49,585 nt of DNA from Bacteroidales bacterium (GCA_012522835.1 JAAYJR010000109.1:1-49585), one strand, 5' to 3'; numbered from the stretch's first letter, positions 28,760 to 37,515 are shown. Notes: generated by a model from the sequence alone, not told the origin. Made by a program: numbers and translations.

Positions 28760-30304
28760 TTACATTTCTAAAATTGTAAACTCTGTCCTTCTGTTCATCC
28801 TGTGCTGCTCTTCAGTGCAGTTTACTCCGTCAGAACAATGGTTAACTAATTGTGACTCACCATAACCCTTAGCAATAATCCGGCTTTGGGCAATCCCTTT
28901 TGATACAATATATCTGACTGCAGAATCAGAACGTTTCTGACTCAGATCCTCATTGTAGGCATTTGTTCCGCGACTGTCTGTATGCGATCCTAATTCAACC
29001 TTCCATGAAGGATTATCTTTCATCACCTTTACAAGTTTGTCAAGTTCTATTTCTGATTCCGGTAGAATATCCCATTTGTCAAATTCATAATATATATTTT
29101 TCATCTCGAATTTTTGGCCAATCTCCACTTTTTCAATCTCTATTACCTCTTTTAAAATGCCAAATGGTTTTCCTTTGGTAGTGAATGATATTGATTCGTT
29201 CATATATCCGTCAAGCGCTGAGGCAGCAGTGTAGTCAAAATCCTTTTCCAGATCTCTTCTGATTATTCCGTCATTTCCGGTATAACGGGTCATGTTGTCG
29301 TTAAAATTAACTCTTGCGTTTGAGACGGGATTGCCGGTTTTCCTGTCCCTTACCAGTAATTCCAACTCGTATTTACCCTGGGGTTCAAAAAGAACTTTAT
29401 AAATATCATCATCACCTGTGCCTCCGTCTCTTTTCGACACAAAATAACCACTTGATTCATCATCATGAATTACTAGTCCGAAATCATCAGCAGAAGAATT
29501 CAAATCACCCAGGTTTTGTGGGGTGCCAAAATCAGAACCTGAAATCATTGTATAAAAAAGATCAAGTCCTCCTTTCCCTCCTGACTTGCCATTTGATGCA
29601 TATACTAAATATTTTCCTTTATGGAGAAACGGGAACATCTCATCTCCGTTTGAATTTATTTTATCTCCCAGGTTGATCATATCTCCCCACCTGCCGTTTC
29701 TGCGAACAGACATATAAATATCAGTACCTCCCTTACCCTTGTCCGGAATATCGGATACAAAAATCAAAGTATCGCCGGTAACTGATACAGAAGGATGTCC
29801 AACAGAATAAAAAGAATTGTTGAAAGGCATCTCTCCGGCTTCTGCCCAGCCACTACCGGACTTCCTGAGAATAATGATCTTTAGCGGTATACTGGCTTTT
29901 CTGAAAACAACCCTTTCTATCTCCGGATCTTCAAAGTTACTCAGGGTGACAAACAGCTCTTCTGTCTTTTCGCAAAATGAAACCGGACCGGCATGATAAC
30001 CCGAACTGACATCTTCAAGCCTGATCACTTTACCTCCCCTTATATTACCTTTCCCGTCAATTGGCACAGAGTAAAGGTTGTAAAACACCTCCCTGACCTT
30101 ACCCTGCCTGATCTTATTAATCTCATCGTCTGTAAATGCAGAAAACCAAAGTTCATTACCCACATATGAAGGGCCAAAATCACTTGCAGTACTGTTAATA
30201 TTAGTCTTTTCAATTTTTACTACTGCATTATCTAAAAAATCTCTGTTTTGGGAATATCCCAAATAGCTAAAAAATACTAATAAAATAAGTAATGTTCTTT
30301 TCAT
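28760..30304 (-). CDS. PD40 propeller-OmpA-family outer-membrane protein
   Basis: A 514-residue exported protein. After the signal peptide (1-18, ending GYSQ) come several PD40/WD40-like beta-propeller repeats, e.g. PSVSVTGDTLIFVSDIPDKGKGGTDIYM and KGKYLVYASNGKSGGKGGLDLFY. A carboxypeptidase-regulatory-like fold follows near 315-375. The OmpA domain from ~395 has YEFDKWDILPESEIELDKL and the peptidoglycan-binding core GSHTDSRGTNAYNEDLSQKRSDSAVRY. It probably ties the outer membrane to peptidoglycan. Such proteins in Bacteroidota are often linked to T9SS or gliding genes (PorE-like), but nothing here proves that role. Confidence 0.86.
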   Translation of the reverse strand: MKRTLLILLVFFSYLGYSQNRDFLDNAVVKIEKTNINSTASDFGPSYVGNELWFSAFTDDEINKIRQGKVREVFYNLYSVPIDGKGNIRGGKVIRLEDVSSGYHAGPVSFCEKTEELFVTLSNFEDPEIERVVFRKASIPLKIIILRKSGSGWAEAGEMPFNNSFYSVGHPSVSVTGDTLIFVSDIPDKGKGGTDIYMSVRRNGRWGDMINLGDKINSNGDEMFPFLHKGKYLVYASNGKSGGKGGLDLFYTMISGSDFGTPQNLGDLNSSADDFGLVIHDDESSGYFVSKRDGGTGDDDIYKVLFEPQGKYELELLVRDRKTGNPVSNARVNFNDNMTRYTGNDGIIRRDLEKDFDYTAASALDGYMNESISFTTKGKPFGILKEVIEIEKVEIGQKFEMKNIYYEFDKWDILPESEIELDKLVKVMKDNPSWKVELGSHTDSRGTNAYNEDLSQKRSDSAVRYIVSKGIAQSRIIAKGYGESQLVNHCSDGVNCTEEQHRMNRRTEFTILEM

Positions 30305-30510
30305 CTTTCCCGATATTTTTAATTTATACTTATGAAACCAGCATTCTTCGATTCATGCATGTTTCATCTGACTCCTTTTATAAATAATGTATGAATTTAA
30401 CACAATTATTGCAATTTATCATTGAGAATTGATAATATTTTGTCCCCATGACATAAATCGCAACTTAACTGTATAACATCTGTAAAAAAAATACTATCCC
30501 TGATAAGGTC

Positions 30511-31926
30511 CTATTGCTCAATTACTCGCTCAAGCAAAACTACATTTTCCACATGTTGGGTATGTGGAAACATATCAACAGGCTGCACTTTTATCACTGT
30601 GTAGTGACTGCTCAACAGATTTATATCACGTGCCTGTGTTGCGGGGTTACAACTGACGTAGACAATCTTCTCCGGCAATATCTCAAGCAAACTTTCAATT
30701 ACATCTTTATGCATGCCTGCTCTTGGGGGGTCTGTAATAATGACATCCGGTTTCCCGTGTTCCTTTGTAAAATTCAGTTTCAACAGTTCTTTTATGTCGC
30801 CTGTAAAAAAGAAGACATTATCAATTTGATTGAGGGATGCACTTATAACAGCATCATTTATGGCTGAAGGAACGTAATCGATACCAACTACTTTTTGGGC
30901 ATTTCCTGCAATAAACTGAGCAATCGTTCCGGTCCCGGTATAAAGGTCATAAACAATTTCCCGTCCTGTAAGCGCGGCAAATTCACGAACCACCTTATAT
31001 AAATTATATGCCTGCGCCGAATTTGTCTGAAAAAAACTTTTGGGCCCAATCCTGAATTTAAGATTTTCCATCTCTTCAAGTATGTAATCCCTCCCGTAAT
31101 ACAGCATAATATCAAGATCTGAAATTGTATCATTCCCTTTAGAATTGATTACATACATTAGTGAAGTGACGGACGGAAAATTTTCTTTTACCGAATTCAG
31201 CAGTCCGGAAAGGGCTTCCCTGTCATCCCTGAACACCGACAACACAACCATTACTTCATTTCTTGCAGAAGTCCTGATCATAAGGGTTCGCAAAAATCCT
31301 TTTTGATTGCGAATATCAAAAAATTCGAGGCCATTATCTATGGCATATTGATAAACATAAGTCCGTATAGCATTGGAAGGATCAGGCTGAAGCCAACATT
31401 TTTCAATATTGATTACTTTATCAAACTGGCCGCTGGCATTAAAACCCAGAGAATCAGAATCGAAAAAATTATTCCCCGAATCTAACTCTGCCCGTGTCAG
31501 CGAACTTCTGGTTGAAAAGGTGTACTCAAGTTTATTACGATAGAATATTTTATTTTCTGAAGCTAATATAGGAGATATTACAGGCAATTTAACTTTTCCA
31601 ATTCTCGTTAACTGGTCCACAACCTGCTTCTGTTTATAGAATAGTTGTTTTTCGTAGGGTAAAAATTGCCAGACACAGCCTCCGCAGTCTCCAAAATGAG
31701 AACAAAAAGGTTTAACTCTCTCTTTCGAAAATTCATAAATCCTGGTGATAACAGCTTCCTGGTAATTTTTTCTCTTCCTTATTACCTGAAGATCCACAAT
31801 GTCGCCTGGTATGGCGTGACGTGTAAAAACTACCATGTCGTTGATCTTCACCAATGCTTTTCCTTCAGATCCGATATCTTCTATACTGACCCTTTCATAA
31901 AATGGTTTTTTCCTCTTCCTGGTCAT
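30511..31926 (-). CDS. rlmD: RlmD/RumA-type 23S rRNA uracil-C5 methyltransferase
   Basis: SAM-dependent enzyme making 5-methyluridine in 23S rRNA (U1939 in E. coli). 471 residues from the ATG at 31926. A TTG four codons earlier is possible in frame, but it overlaps the -7 box. An N-terminal TRAM RNA-binding domain (~8-65) is followed by the [4Fe-4S] ligands Cys75, Cys81, Cys84 and probably Cys177. The methyltransferase domain has YDLYTGTGTIAQF, DPPRAGMH and the catalytic Cys426 in VSCNPATQARD. E. coli-like RlmD and Gram-positive RlmCD are both possible by sequence. It stands alone with a very short predicted leader. Confidence 0.88.
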   Translation of the reverse strand: MTRKRKKPFYERVSIEDIGSEGKALVKINDMVVFTRHAIPGDIVDLQVIRKRKNYQEAVITRIYEFSKERVKPFCSHFGDCGGCVWQFLPYEKQLFYKQKQVVDQLTRIGKVKLPVISPILASENKIFYRNKLEYTFSTRSSLTRAELDSGNNFFDSDSLGFNASGQFDKVINIEKCWLQPDPSNAIRTYVYQYAIDNGLEFFDIRNQKGFLRTLMIRTSARNEVMVVLSVFRDDREALSGLLNSVKENFPSVTSLMYVINSKGNDTISDLDIMLYYGRDYILEEMENLKFRIGPKSFFQTNSAQAYNLYKVVREFAALTGREIVYDLYTGTGTIAQFIAGNAQKVVGIDYVPSAINDAVISASLNQIDNVFFFTGDIKELLKLNFTKEHGKPDVIITDPPRAGMHKDVIESLLEILPEKIVYVSCNPATQARDINLLSSHYTVIKVQPVDMFPHTQHVENVVLLERVIEQ

Positions 31927-31935
31927 TTTTTTGTG

Positions 31936-31943
31936 CAAATATA
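31936..31943 (-). promoter_or_regulatory. -7 element of rlmD
   Basis: TATATTTG on the minus strand matches TAnnTTTG. The predicted transcript start near 31931 is only about 5 bases before the ATG at 31926, so the mRNA would be nearly leaderless and the TTG at 31938 would not be transcribed. Confidence 0.5.
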
Positions 31944-31985
31944 GTGTTTATGCATGATACCGAAAGTTTTACTTAAAAAAAGTGA

Positions 31986-32020
31986 TTCCCAAATAGATAT
32001 TTGTTGTCCCATTTTGGGAA
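31986..32020. promoter_or_regulatory. Inverted repeat upstream of rlmD
   Basis: TTCCCAAA (31986-31993) and TTTGGGAA (32013-32020) are exact complements with 19 bases between. Inside is a second, tighter dyad CAAATA-GA-TATTTG (31990-32003). The site is operator-like and lies ~45-75 bases behind the rlmD -7 box. Confidence 0.35.
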
Positions 32021-32090
32021 AACTAACACAAAAACAGACATAAAAAGTAATTTTTATTGACACATTTTTAAATATATAAGTTAATATAGT

Positions 32091-32098
32091 TACATTTG
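32091..32098 (+). promoter_or_regulatory. -7 element before the candidate RNA
   Basis: TACATTTG is an exact TAnnTTTG match, predicting transcription from about 32104 into the stem-loop. No TTTG stands at the -33 distance. Confidence 0.4.
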
Positions 32099-32135
32099 GT
32101 ATGATTTAATGGTTGGTTTTATTTTCACAAATAAA

Positions 32136-32255
32136 ATTATTAAGGGGAAAGCATCTTCTGTATTTATGATTGGTTTTGTGTTTAGGGGTTTGTAAATCAT
32201 CAATCATCTTCAAAAGCGTCCATAAGCTTTCCCCTTTCTTCTTTAATAATTTTTC
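32136..32255 (+). ncRNA. Candidate structured small RNA (6S-like shape)
   Basis: The 5' arm AAGGGGAAAGC (32142-32152) pairs perfectly with GCTTTCCCCTT (32226-32236). The stem can be extended by ATTATT (32136-32141) with AATAAT (32245-32250) across a small bulge. An inner stem ATGATTG (32166-32172) with CAATCAT (32201-32207) leaves open internal loops, and the 3' arm runs into five T. A -7 box stands 38 bases before the structure. A long closing stem, central open region and apical stem is the overall layout of 6S RNA, but no sequence match could be tested. Plus-strand orientation is preferred because of the -7 box and T-run. Confidence 0.4.
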
Positions 32256-32339
32256 ATCATCGTGATATTATTTTCTTAAAAAAAGTGAATAAACTGTTTC
32301 GCACTAAAAAATAATCAATACCCATACATTTGGGATGTA

Positions 32340-32370
32340 TTTGTTTGATGCCTCTTTATAACTATCTTTG
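32340..32370 (+). promoter_or_regulatory. Complete -33/-7 promoter of the ABC-F gene
   Basis: TTTG (32340-32343), a 19-base spacer and TATCTTTG (32363-32370) match the full Bacteroidota consensus TTTG-N19-21-TAnnTTTG. The predicted start near 32377 gives a leader of about 14 bases. Confidence 0.72.
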
Positions 32371-32390
32371 GCCTCATCGAAATTTCATCT

Positions 32391-34343
32391 ATGATTTCAG
32401 TAAATAAAATAAGTGTCAGTTTCGGAGGATTTGACCTGCTTAAGGATATTAACTTCATAATAAATAAGGGGGACAGAATAGGGTTAACGGGAAAAAACGG
32501 AGCCGGCAAAACAACATTATTAAAGTTGCTGGCCGGGATTTCGGACCCATCATCGGGCGAAGTAACCAGACAAAAGGATACATCTGTGGGCTATTTGGCG
32601 CAACAGATAGAAATAAAAGATACCAGCACACTTATGGGAGAAACAATGCTGGCGTTTGGTGAACTCATAAATCTGGAAAAAAATATTTCAAAACTGAATA
32701 AGGAATTACCCTCAACAACAGATTTTCATTCTGAAAATTATCTTAAAAAACTGGACAGTCTGACTGAAATGAACGAAAGGTATTCAATCCTCGGAGGAGA
32801 TACCTATCAGGCAGATCTGGAACAGACTTTGCTGGGACTGGGCTTTGAAAGAAATGATTTTAACAGGCCGACGTCAGAATTCAGCGGTGGCTGGCGTATG
32901 CGAATTGAACTGGCTAAGCTGCTTTTGAAAAAGCCCGATATAATATTACTTGACGAACCAACAAATCACCTCGATATAGAGTCAATACAGTGGCTCGAAA
33001 ACTTTCTGAAAAACTACAGAGGGGCTGTGATGCTGGTTTCGCACGATAAAGCTTTTCTTGATGCTGTATGTAACAGAATAATGGAAATTTCTCTTGGAAG
33101 AATTAACGATCAGAAAATGATCTATTCCGATTTTGTCAAATGGAAAAAGGAACAGAGGGAGATCAATCTGGCAGCATACAGGAACCAACAAAAAATGATT
33201 GAGGATACTGAAAAATTTATTGAAAGATTCCGGTATAAGGCAACAAAAGCAATACAGGTTCAGTCAAGGATCAAGCAACTTGAAAAAATTGAACGTATTG
33301 AAATAGAGGAGAAAGACAAAGCTGAACTAAAGATTTATTTTCCACCTGTTCCATCTTCAGGGAAAGTTGTAATCGAGGGAAAAAATATTTCTAAAAGCTA
33401 TGGCCTCCACGTGGTGTTAAATAATGTCAACCTTACTGTGGAAAGGGGCGAGAAAGTAGCATTTGTCGGCAGAAACGGAGAAGGGAAAACCACTTTGGTT
33501 AAAATCATACTCCAACAACTGGAACATGAAGGGAGCATGAAAACAGGCCACAATGTTAAGACAGGGTATTTTGCACAGAACCAGTCAGATATGCTGGATG
33601 GGGAACTTACTGTACTGGAGACTATCGATGAAATCGCAACAGGAGAGATCAGAACAAAGATCAGGGATATACTTGGAGCATTTCTTTTCTCAGGTGATGA
33701 TGTCGACAAAAAAGTTAAAGTACTCAGCGGAGGAGAAAAAACAAGACTGGCTATGATACGGCTGATGTTGAAACCTGTTAACCTGCTGGTTCTTGATGAA
33801 CCGACAAACCACTTCGACATGCAGTCGAAAGAGATATTAAAAGAGGCCCTGATTCATTTTAAAGGCACGGTTATATTAGTGTCTCATGACAGGGATTTTC
33901 TGGACGGAATTGTCAACTGTGTTTATGAATTCAGAAACAGAGCGGTAAAGCAACATCTTGGTGGCATATACGACTTCCTGAGAAAAAAAAGGCTCGAATC
34001 TATGCAGGATTATGAAAAAGCAGGGATACAAAACAAGTCTGATAAAAAAGCTACAGAGAAACCACGCAACGGAGAGGGACAGAAGTATTTTGAGGAGCGC
34101 AAAGAGATCAACAGAAATATATCACGTCTGGAAAAAAAGATATCTGAAACAGAACTAAGCATTGAAAAACTTGAAGAGGAGATGTCTGCCGTAAACCTTA
34201 AATTATCTGCAACCGGTGTACTTAACAATACATCCATCTTCGAATCGTATGATTCTTTGCAGGAGGAACTGAACAAAACTCTTTCAATATGGGAAGAGTT
34301 ACATACAGAATTAGAAAACTGGAAATCTAAAAAAACCTGGTAG
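32391..34343 (+). CDS. ABC-F family ribosome-associated ATPase
   Basis: A 650-residue soluble twin ATPase with no membrane segment. Domain 1 has Walker A GKNGAGKTT (34-42), signature SGGWRMR and Walker B IILLDEPTNHLD. Domain 2 has Walker A GRNGEGKTT, signature SGGEKTR and LLVLDEPTNHFD. A basic interdomain linker (~240-310) and a C-terminal coiled coil (~570-650) follow the Uup/YdiF pattern. ABC-F proteins act at the ribosomal E site or confer drug protection; the coiled-coil C-terminus favours a housekeeping Uup-like role. It is coupled to the RlmB-type gene, whose start overlaps the stop by one base. Confidence 0.9.
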   Translation: MISVNKISVSFGGFDLLKDINFIINKGDRIGLTGKNGAGKTTLLKLLAGISDPSSGEVTRQKDTSVGYLAQQIEIKDTSTLMGETMLAFGELINLEKNISKLNKELPSTTDFHSENYLKKLDSLTEMNERYSILGGDTYQADLEQTLLGLGFERNDFNRPTSEFSGGWRMRIELAKLLLKKPDIILLDEPTNHLDIESIQWLENFLKNYRGAVMLVSHDKAFLDAVCNRIMEISLGRINDQKMIYSDFVKWKKEQREINLAAYRNQQKMIEDTEKFIERFRYKATKAIQVQSRIKQLEKIERIEIEEKDKAELKIYFPPVPSSGKVVIEGKNISKSYGLHVVLNNVNLTVERGEKVAFVGRNGEGKTTLVKIILQQLEHEGSMKTGHNVKTGYFAQNQSDMLDGELTVLETIDEIATGEIRTKIRDILGAFLFSGDDVDKKVKVLSGGEKTRLAMIRLMLKPVNLLVLDEPTNHFDMQSKEILKEALIHFKGTVILVSHDRDFLDGIVNCVYEFRNRAVKQHLGGIYDFLRKKRLESMQDYEKAGIQNKSDKKATEKPRNGEGQKYFEERKEINRNISRLEKKISETELSIEKLEEEMSAVNLKLSATGVLNNTSIFESYDSLQEELNKTLSIWEELHTELENWKSKKTW

Positions 34344-35089
34344 TGGATAAAGAAGATTATATATTTGGAACCAGAGCAGTCATTGAGGCTATCAGAAACG
34401 GCCGTTCAATAGATAAGATTTTGATAAAAAAAGGGATTGACAATGAATTGTTTAATACACTTTTCCCCTTAATTAAAGAAAATAATGTCAACTTCCAGTT
34501 TGTCCCGGCCGAAAAGATCAGCCGCATTACCAGGAAAAACCACCAGGGAGTACTGGCTTTTTTATCTCCGGTCGACTTTGCTGATATTGAAATTGTATTG
34601 CCGGGACTCTTTGAGGAGGCAGTAAATCCTTTAATACTTATGCTTGACAGGATTACCGATGTCAGAAACTTCGGAGCTATTGTAAGGAGTGCTGAATGTG
34701 GTGGCGTAAATGCTGTAATTGTCCCTGAAAAAGGCATGGCAAGAATTGGAGCTGATGCAGTGAAAACTTCGGCAGGAGCTCTTAATTACCTGCCTGTGTG
34801 CAAATCACCAAATCTGAAACAAACTTTACAGTTCCTGAAAAACTCCGGAATAAGAATTGTGGCTGCATCCGAAAAGGCAGATACTTTGTTTACTGATGCG
34901 AAAATGAATGTACCACTCTGCATAATAGTGGGAGCTGAAGACAAGGGAATATCTCCTGCAATTTTACAAATGGCTGATGAACAAGTCAGAATCCCTCTTT
35001 CCGGAAAAATTGACTCCCTGAATGTGTCTGTTGCTGCCGGATTGATGATCTTTGAGGCAGTAAGGCAAAGAAACCTTCCGGACCTATAA
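34343..35089 (+). CDS. rlmB: TrmH/SpoU-family 23S rRNA 2'-O-methyltransferase, RlmB-like
   Basis: A 248-residue SPOUT methyltransferase, probably forming 2'-O-methylguanosine at position 2251 of 23S rRNA. The N-terminal L30e-like substrate-binding domain (FGTRAVIEAIRNGRSIDKILI) is followed by the knot domain with motif 1 LDRITDVRNFGAIVRSAECGG, motif 2 IIVGAEDKGIS and motif 3 IPLSGKIDSLNVSVAAGL. The start is GTG at 34343, overlapping the TAG of the ABC-F gene by one base, so translation is likely coupled. It converges with the Lrp pair, with only 2 bases between stops. RlmB is the best fit, though related tRNA methylases share these motifs. Confidence 0.88.
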   Translation: MDKEDYIFGTRAVIEAIRNGRSIDKILIKKGIDNELFNTLFPLIKENNVNFQFVPAEKISRITRKNHQGVLAFLSPVDFADIEIVLPGLFEEAVNPLILMLDRITDVRNFGAIVRSAECGGVNAVIVPEKGMARIGADAVKTSAGALNYLPVCKSPNLKQTLQFLKNSGIRIVAASEKADTLFTDAKMNVPLCIIVGAEDKGISPAILQMADEQVRIPLSGKIDSLNVSVAAGLMIFEAVRQRNLPDL

Positions 35090-35091
35090 AA

Positions 35092-35559
35092 TCAGAGGCT
35101 TACAGGAATGGTTCTCTTAATTGACTCCTCCAGGGATATAAAAGTTTCTGTACTGGCAATACCATTGATCTTTTGTATTCTCCCACTCAAAATACTTTTC
35201 AGGTGCTCATTATTTTTTGCGTATACTTTTATAAAAATGGCATATTGCCCTGTTGTATAATGACATTCAACAATCTCCGGAATAAGTTCCAATTTTTCAA
35301 CCACCTCTGAGTAGAGGCTACCCTTTTCCAGAAAAATACCCATATAGCTGCATGTCCCGTATTCTACCTTTTTAGGATCGATATTATAGCCCGAGCCGGT
35401 AATGACCTCTTCGTCAATCATCCTGTTAACCCGCTGATGAACAGCGGCTCTGGATACTCCTACCTTATTCGCAACATCTTTAAAAGGTATCCGTGCATTT
35501 TGGGTGATAATATCCAAAATCTTCAAGTCAATATCGTCTAAATGATTCCTTACAGTCAT
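35092..35559 (-). CDS. Lrp/AsnC-family transcriptional regulator (downstream copy)
   Basis: 155 residues: a winged helix-turn-helix (LDIITQNARIPFKDVANKVGVSRAAVHQRVNRMID, ~15-48) and a RAM/AsnC ligand domain (~75-150) with VECHYTTGQYAIFIKV. Proteins of this family bind amino acids and regulate metabolic genes as dimers or octamers. It is a paralogue of the gene starting 31 bases upstream on the same strand, with several identical blocks, and both are probably read from one promoter. The effector is unknown. Confidence 0.9.
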   Translation of the reverse strand: MTVRNHLDDIDLKILDIITQNARIPFKDVANKVGVSRAAVHQRVNRMIDEEVITGSGYNIDPKKVEYGTCSYMGIFLEKGSLYSEVVEKLELIPEIVECHYTTGQYAIFIKVYAKNNEHLKSILSGRIQKINGIASTETFISLEESIKRTIPVSL

Positions 35560-35590
35560 CTCTAATCTATTTTCTGTATTTCGTTTTTAG

Positions 35591-36073
35591 TTATTTTATT
35601 GGCACCTGTCTTTTAAAATCCATCTCGAGGGACATGAATGTCTCTGTCCGCAAAACTCCGTCAATTTGTTGTAGTTCATTGTCAATTAAATCCTTAAGAT
35701 GCTTATTTGTTTTAGTCTGAATTTTTATAAATATGGCATATTGCCCTGTTGTATAATGGCATTCAACTATTTCGGGAATTTTGCGCAGGGCCTTTACCAC
35801 CTGAATATGATATTTTGCTTTTTCGAGGTATATCCCCATGTATGCACAGGTATTATATCCTATCTTCTCAGGATCCACAATAAATTCACTGCCTGAAACT
35901 ACCCCTATATTTAATAAACGCTGTACCCTTTGATGTATTGCAGCACCTGAAACCCCACACTCTCTTGCTACTTCAAGAAAAGGAATCCGGGCATTTTTTG
36001 TGATCAGTTTCAGGATTTTTTCATCCAATTCATCTATATCAGGAGGGCGTTCAATATATTCAGATCTCTCCAT
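35591..36073 (-). CDS. Lrp/AsnC-family transcriptional regulator (upstream copy)
   Basis: 160 residues with the same plan as its neighbour: helix-turn-helix (LITKNARIPFLEVARECGVSGAAIHQRVQRLL) followed by the AsnC ligand domain with VECHYTTGQYAIFIKI. The tandem arrangement and shared blocks (CAYMGIYLEKA against CSYMGIFLEKG) point to a local duplication followed by divergence. A TACATTTG box on the minus strand precedes it with a leader of about 28 bases. Mixed oligomers of the two products are possible (inference). Confidence 0.9.
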   Translation of the reverse strand: MERSEYIERPPDIDELDEKILKLITKNARIPFLEVARECGVSGAAIHQRVQRLLNIGVVSGSEFIVDPEKIGYNTCAYMGIYLEKAKYHIQVVKALRKIPEIVECHYTTGQYAIFIKIQTKTNKHLKDLIDNELQQIDGVLRTETFMSLEMDFKRQVPIK

Positions 36074-36106
36074 TTTTTACTATTGTTTGAATAACACATT
36101 AATTAG

Positions 36107-36114
36107 CAAATGTA
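36107..36114 (-). promoter_or_regulatory. -7 element of the Lrp pair
   Basis: TACATTTG on the minus strand is an exact TAnnTTTG match. No -33 partner is evident at the expected spacing. Confidence 0.45.
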
Positions 36115-36163
36115 TGGAAAAAATATAATTGAAAGCCAGAAATGTTTTATAATATTGCTTTTA

Positions 36164-37480
36164 TTACGATGTGACGAGTTTTGAAAAATCAGCTCCTGAA
36201 GGTTCCTGGAAAACCCGCAGGTCAAATCTTGGGATAACAGCCAGAATGTGATCAAAAATATCTGCCTGTATTGACTCATAGCTTGCCCATGACTTCTCTT
36301 TACAAAAAACATAGATCTCTATCGGCAGGCCTTTCCCTAAAGGCTGAAGGTGCCGTATCAGAAAGGTCATGTCATTATTGATCATTGGATGCTGTTTAAG
36401 ATAAACCTCCAGATACTTCCTGAAAATTCCAATGTTGGTTTGTCTGCGGCCGCTTACAACATCATCGTCAGAAATATTATTCAGTGCGTTGTATTCGGCA
36501 ATCTCCTTCTCCTTCCCAATTATATAGTCTTTTATAATTAAAAAGTTCTGAAGGCGGTGCAACAACTCTGAATCACATAACTTTATGCTGGTCATATCTA
36601 TATAAACTGCCCTTTTTATTCTTCTTCCCCCCGATTCCTGCATGCCTTTCCAGTTTATAAATGACTCAGTTACCATTGCATAAGTGGGAATGGTCGAAAT
36701 GGTCTTGTCCCAATTCTGGACCTTTACAGTATTCAGGGTAATATCAAAAACAGTACCATCAGCTCCTCTGCTCCTCATCTCAATCCAGTCGCCAATCTTA
36801 ACCATGTTATTACCTGACAGCTGTATTGAAGCTACAAATCCTAAAATTGAATCCTTAAAAACCAGCAACAGGACAGCGCCCATCGCTCCCAGTCCGGCAA
36901 GTAAGACCGTAGGGTCCTTTCCCAGCAGGACAGCGATTATCAAAATACCTGAAAGAAAGAAAATGAGGATCTTAAAAAGCTGAACATATCCTTTTACAGG
37001 CCTGTGTATCGCGTAGTCTGTGGTGTTGTAGATATCAAGTCCGGTGTTAAGCACCGCATTGAACAGAAAAATAAAAATGAATATGAAATATACTTGTGCA
37101 AACTTTGTTAATATTCTCCCCATATTCAAATAATAATCATTTGAAAGCATACTAACAGCTGCATCACTAAGTTCAGCCAATTCCTGCTTAAGTACCGGTG
37201 AGGCAAAATCAGCCGAATAATAGATAATAAATGCCGGGATAAAATGGGCTACATACCTGAAAACCTTCCTTTTTACCAGAATATCATCCCATGTTGTTTT
37301 GGTTCTGTCTGCAATTTTGACTGCAATTCCGATAAGTATTTTTCTTGTCAGGTAATGGCTTACCCATGCTATAAGTATAAGGATCAACAGGGTAACCATT
37401 AGTGCTCCGGGCCTGGCAAAACTGTCAAATTTATCTATCTCCCTTATATTATCAAGTAAAAATTTATAAAGTTCCCTCAT
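36164..37480 (-). CDS. MscS-family mechanosensitive channel (YbdG-like)
   Basis: A 438-residue inner-membrane channel protecting against osmotic downshock. About five transmembrane helices occupy residues 20-190. The pore-lining helix and beta domain follow, with VLLAGLGAMGAVLLLVFKDSILGFVASIQLSGNNMVKIGDWIEM (from ~192; key residues the Gly/Ala repeats, FKD and the final GDWIEM), the MscS signature. The C-terminal cytosolic vestibule contains an insertion with IKRAVYIDMTSIKLCD, as in the YbdG/MscM-type group. The 50-base gap to the divergent M64 peptidase gene carries overlapping promoters for both. Confidence 0.88.
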   Translation of the reverse strand: MRELYKFLLDNIREIDKFDSFARPGALMVTLLILILIAWVSHYLTRKILIGIAVKIADRTKTTWDDILVKRKVFRYVAHFIPAFIIYYSADFASPVLKQELAELSDAAVSMLSNDYYLNMGRILTKFAQVYFIFIFIFLFNAVLNTGLDIYNTTDYAIHRPVKGYVQLFKILIFFLSGILIIAVLLGKDPTVLLAGLGAMGAVLLLVFKDSILGFVASIQLSGNNMVKIGDWIEMRSRGADGTVFDITLNTVKVQNWDKTISTIPTYAMVTESFINWKGMQESGGRRIKRAVYIDMTSIKLCDSELLHRLQNFLIIKDYIIGKEKEIAEYNALNNISDDDVVSGRRQTNIGIFRKYLEVYLKQHPMINNDMTFLIRHLQPLGKGLPIEIYVFCKEKSWASYESIQADIFDHILAVIPRFDLRVFQEPSGADFSKLVTS

Positions 37481-37498
37481 TTTATCTAAATGATATTA

Positions 37499-37515
37499 TA
37501 TTTTTGTCAAAAGTA
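37499..37515. promoter_or_regulatory. Face-to-face -7 elements of mscS and the M64 gene
   Basis: TATTTTTG on the plus strand (37499-37506) is followed after one base by the reverse of TACTTTTG (37508-37515, minus strand). Both match TAnnTTTG and form a near-dyad. Predicted starts fall around 37512 (plus) and 37502 (minus), inside each other's box, so only one promoter could be occupied at a time. Confidence 0.5.

Larger units (their letters stand above)
31927..32390. other. Divergent intergenic region with RNA candidate and operators
   Basis: This 464-base gap contains no convincing ORF. From left to right it holds the rlmD -7 box, an 8-base inverted repeat, a TACATTTG box, a long stem-loop with a T-run, a second TACATTTG (32325-32332) without a -33 partner, and a complete -33/-7 promoter for the ABC-F gene. 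Confidence 0.6.
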
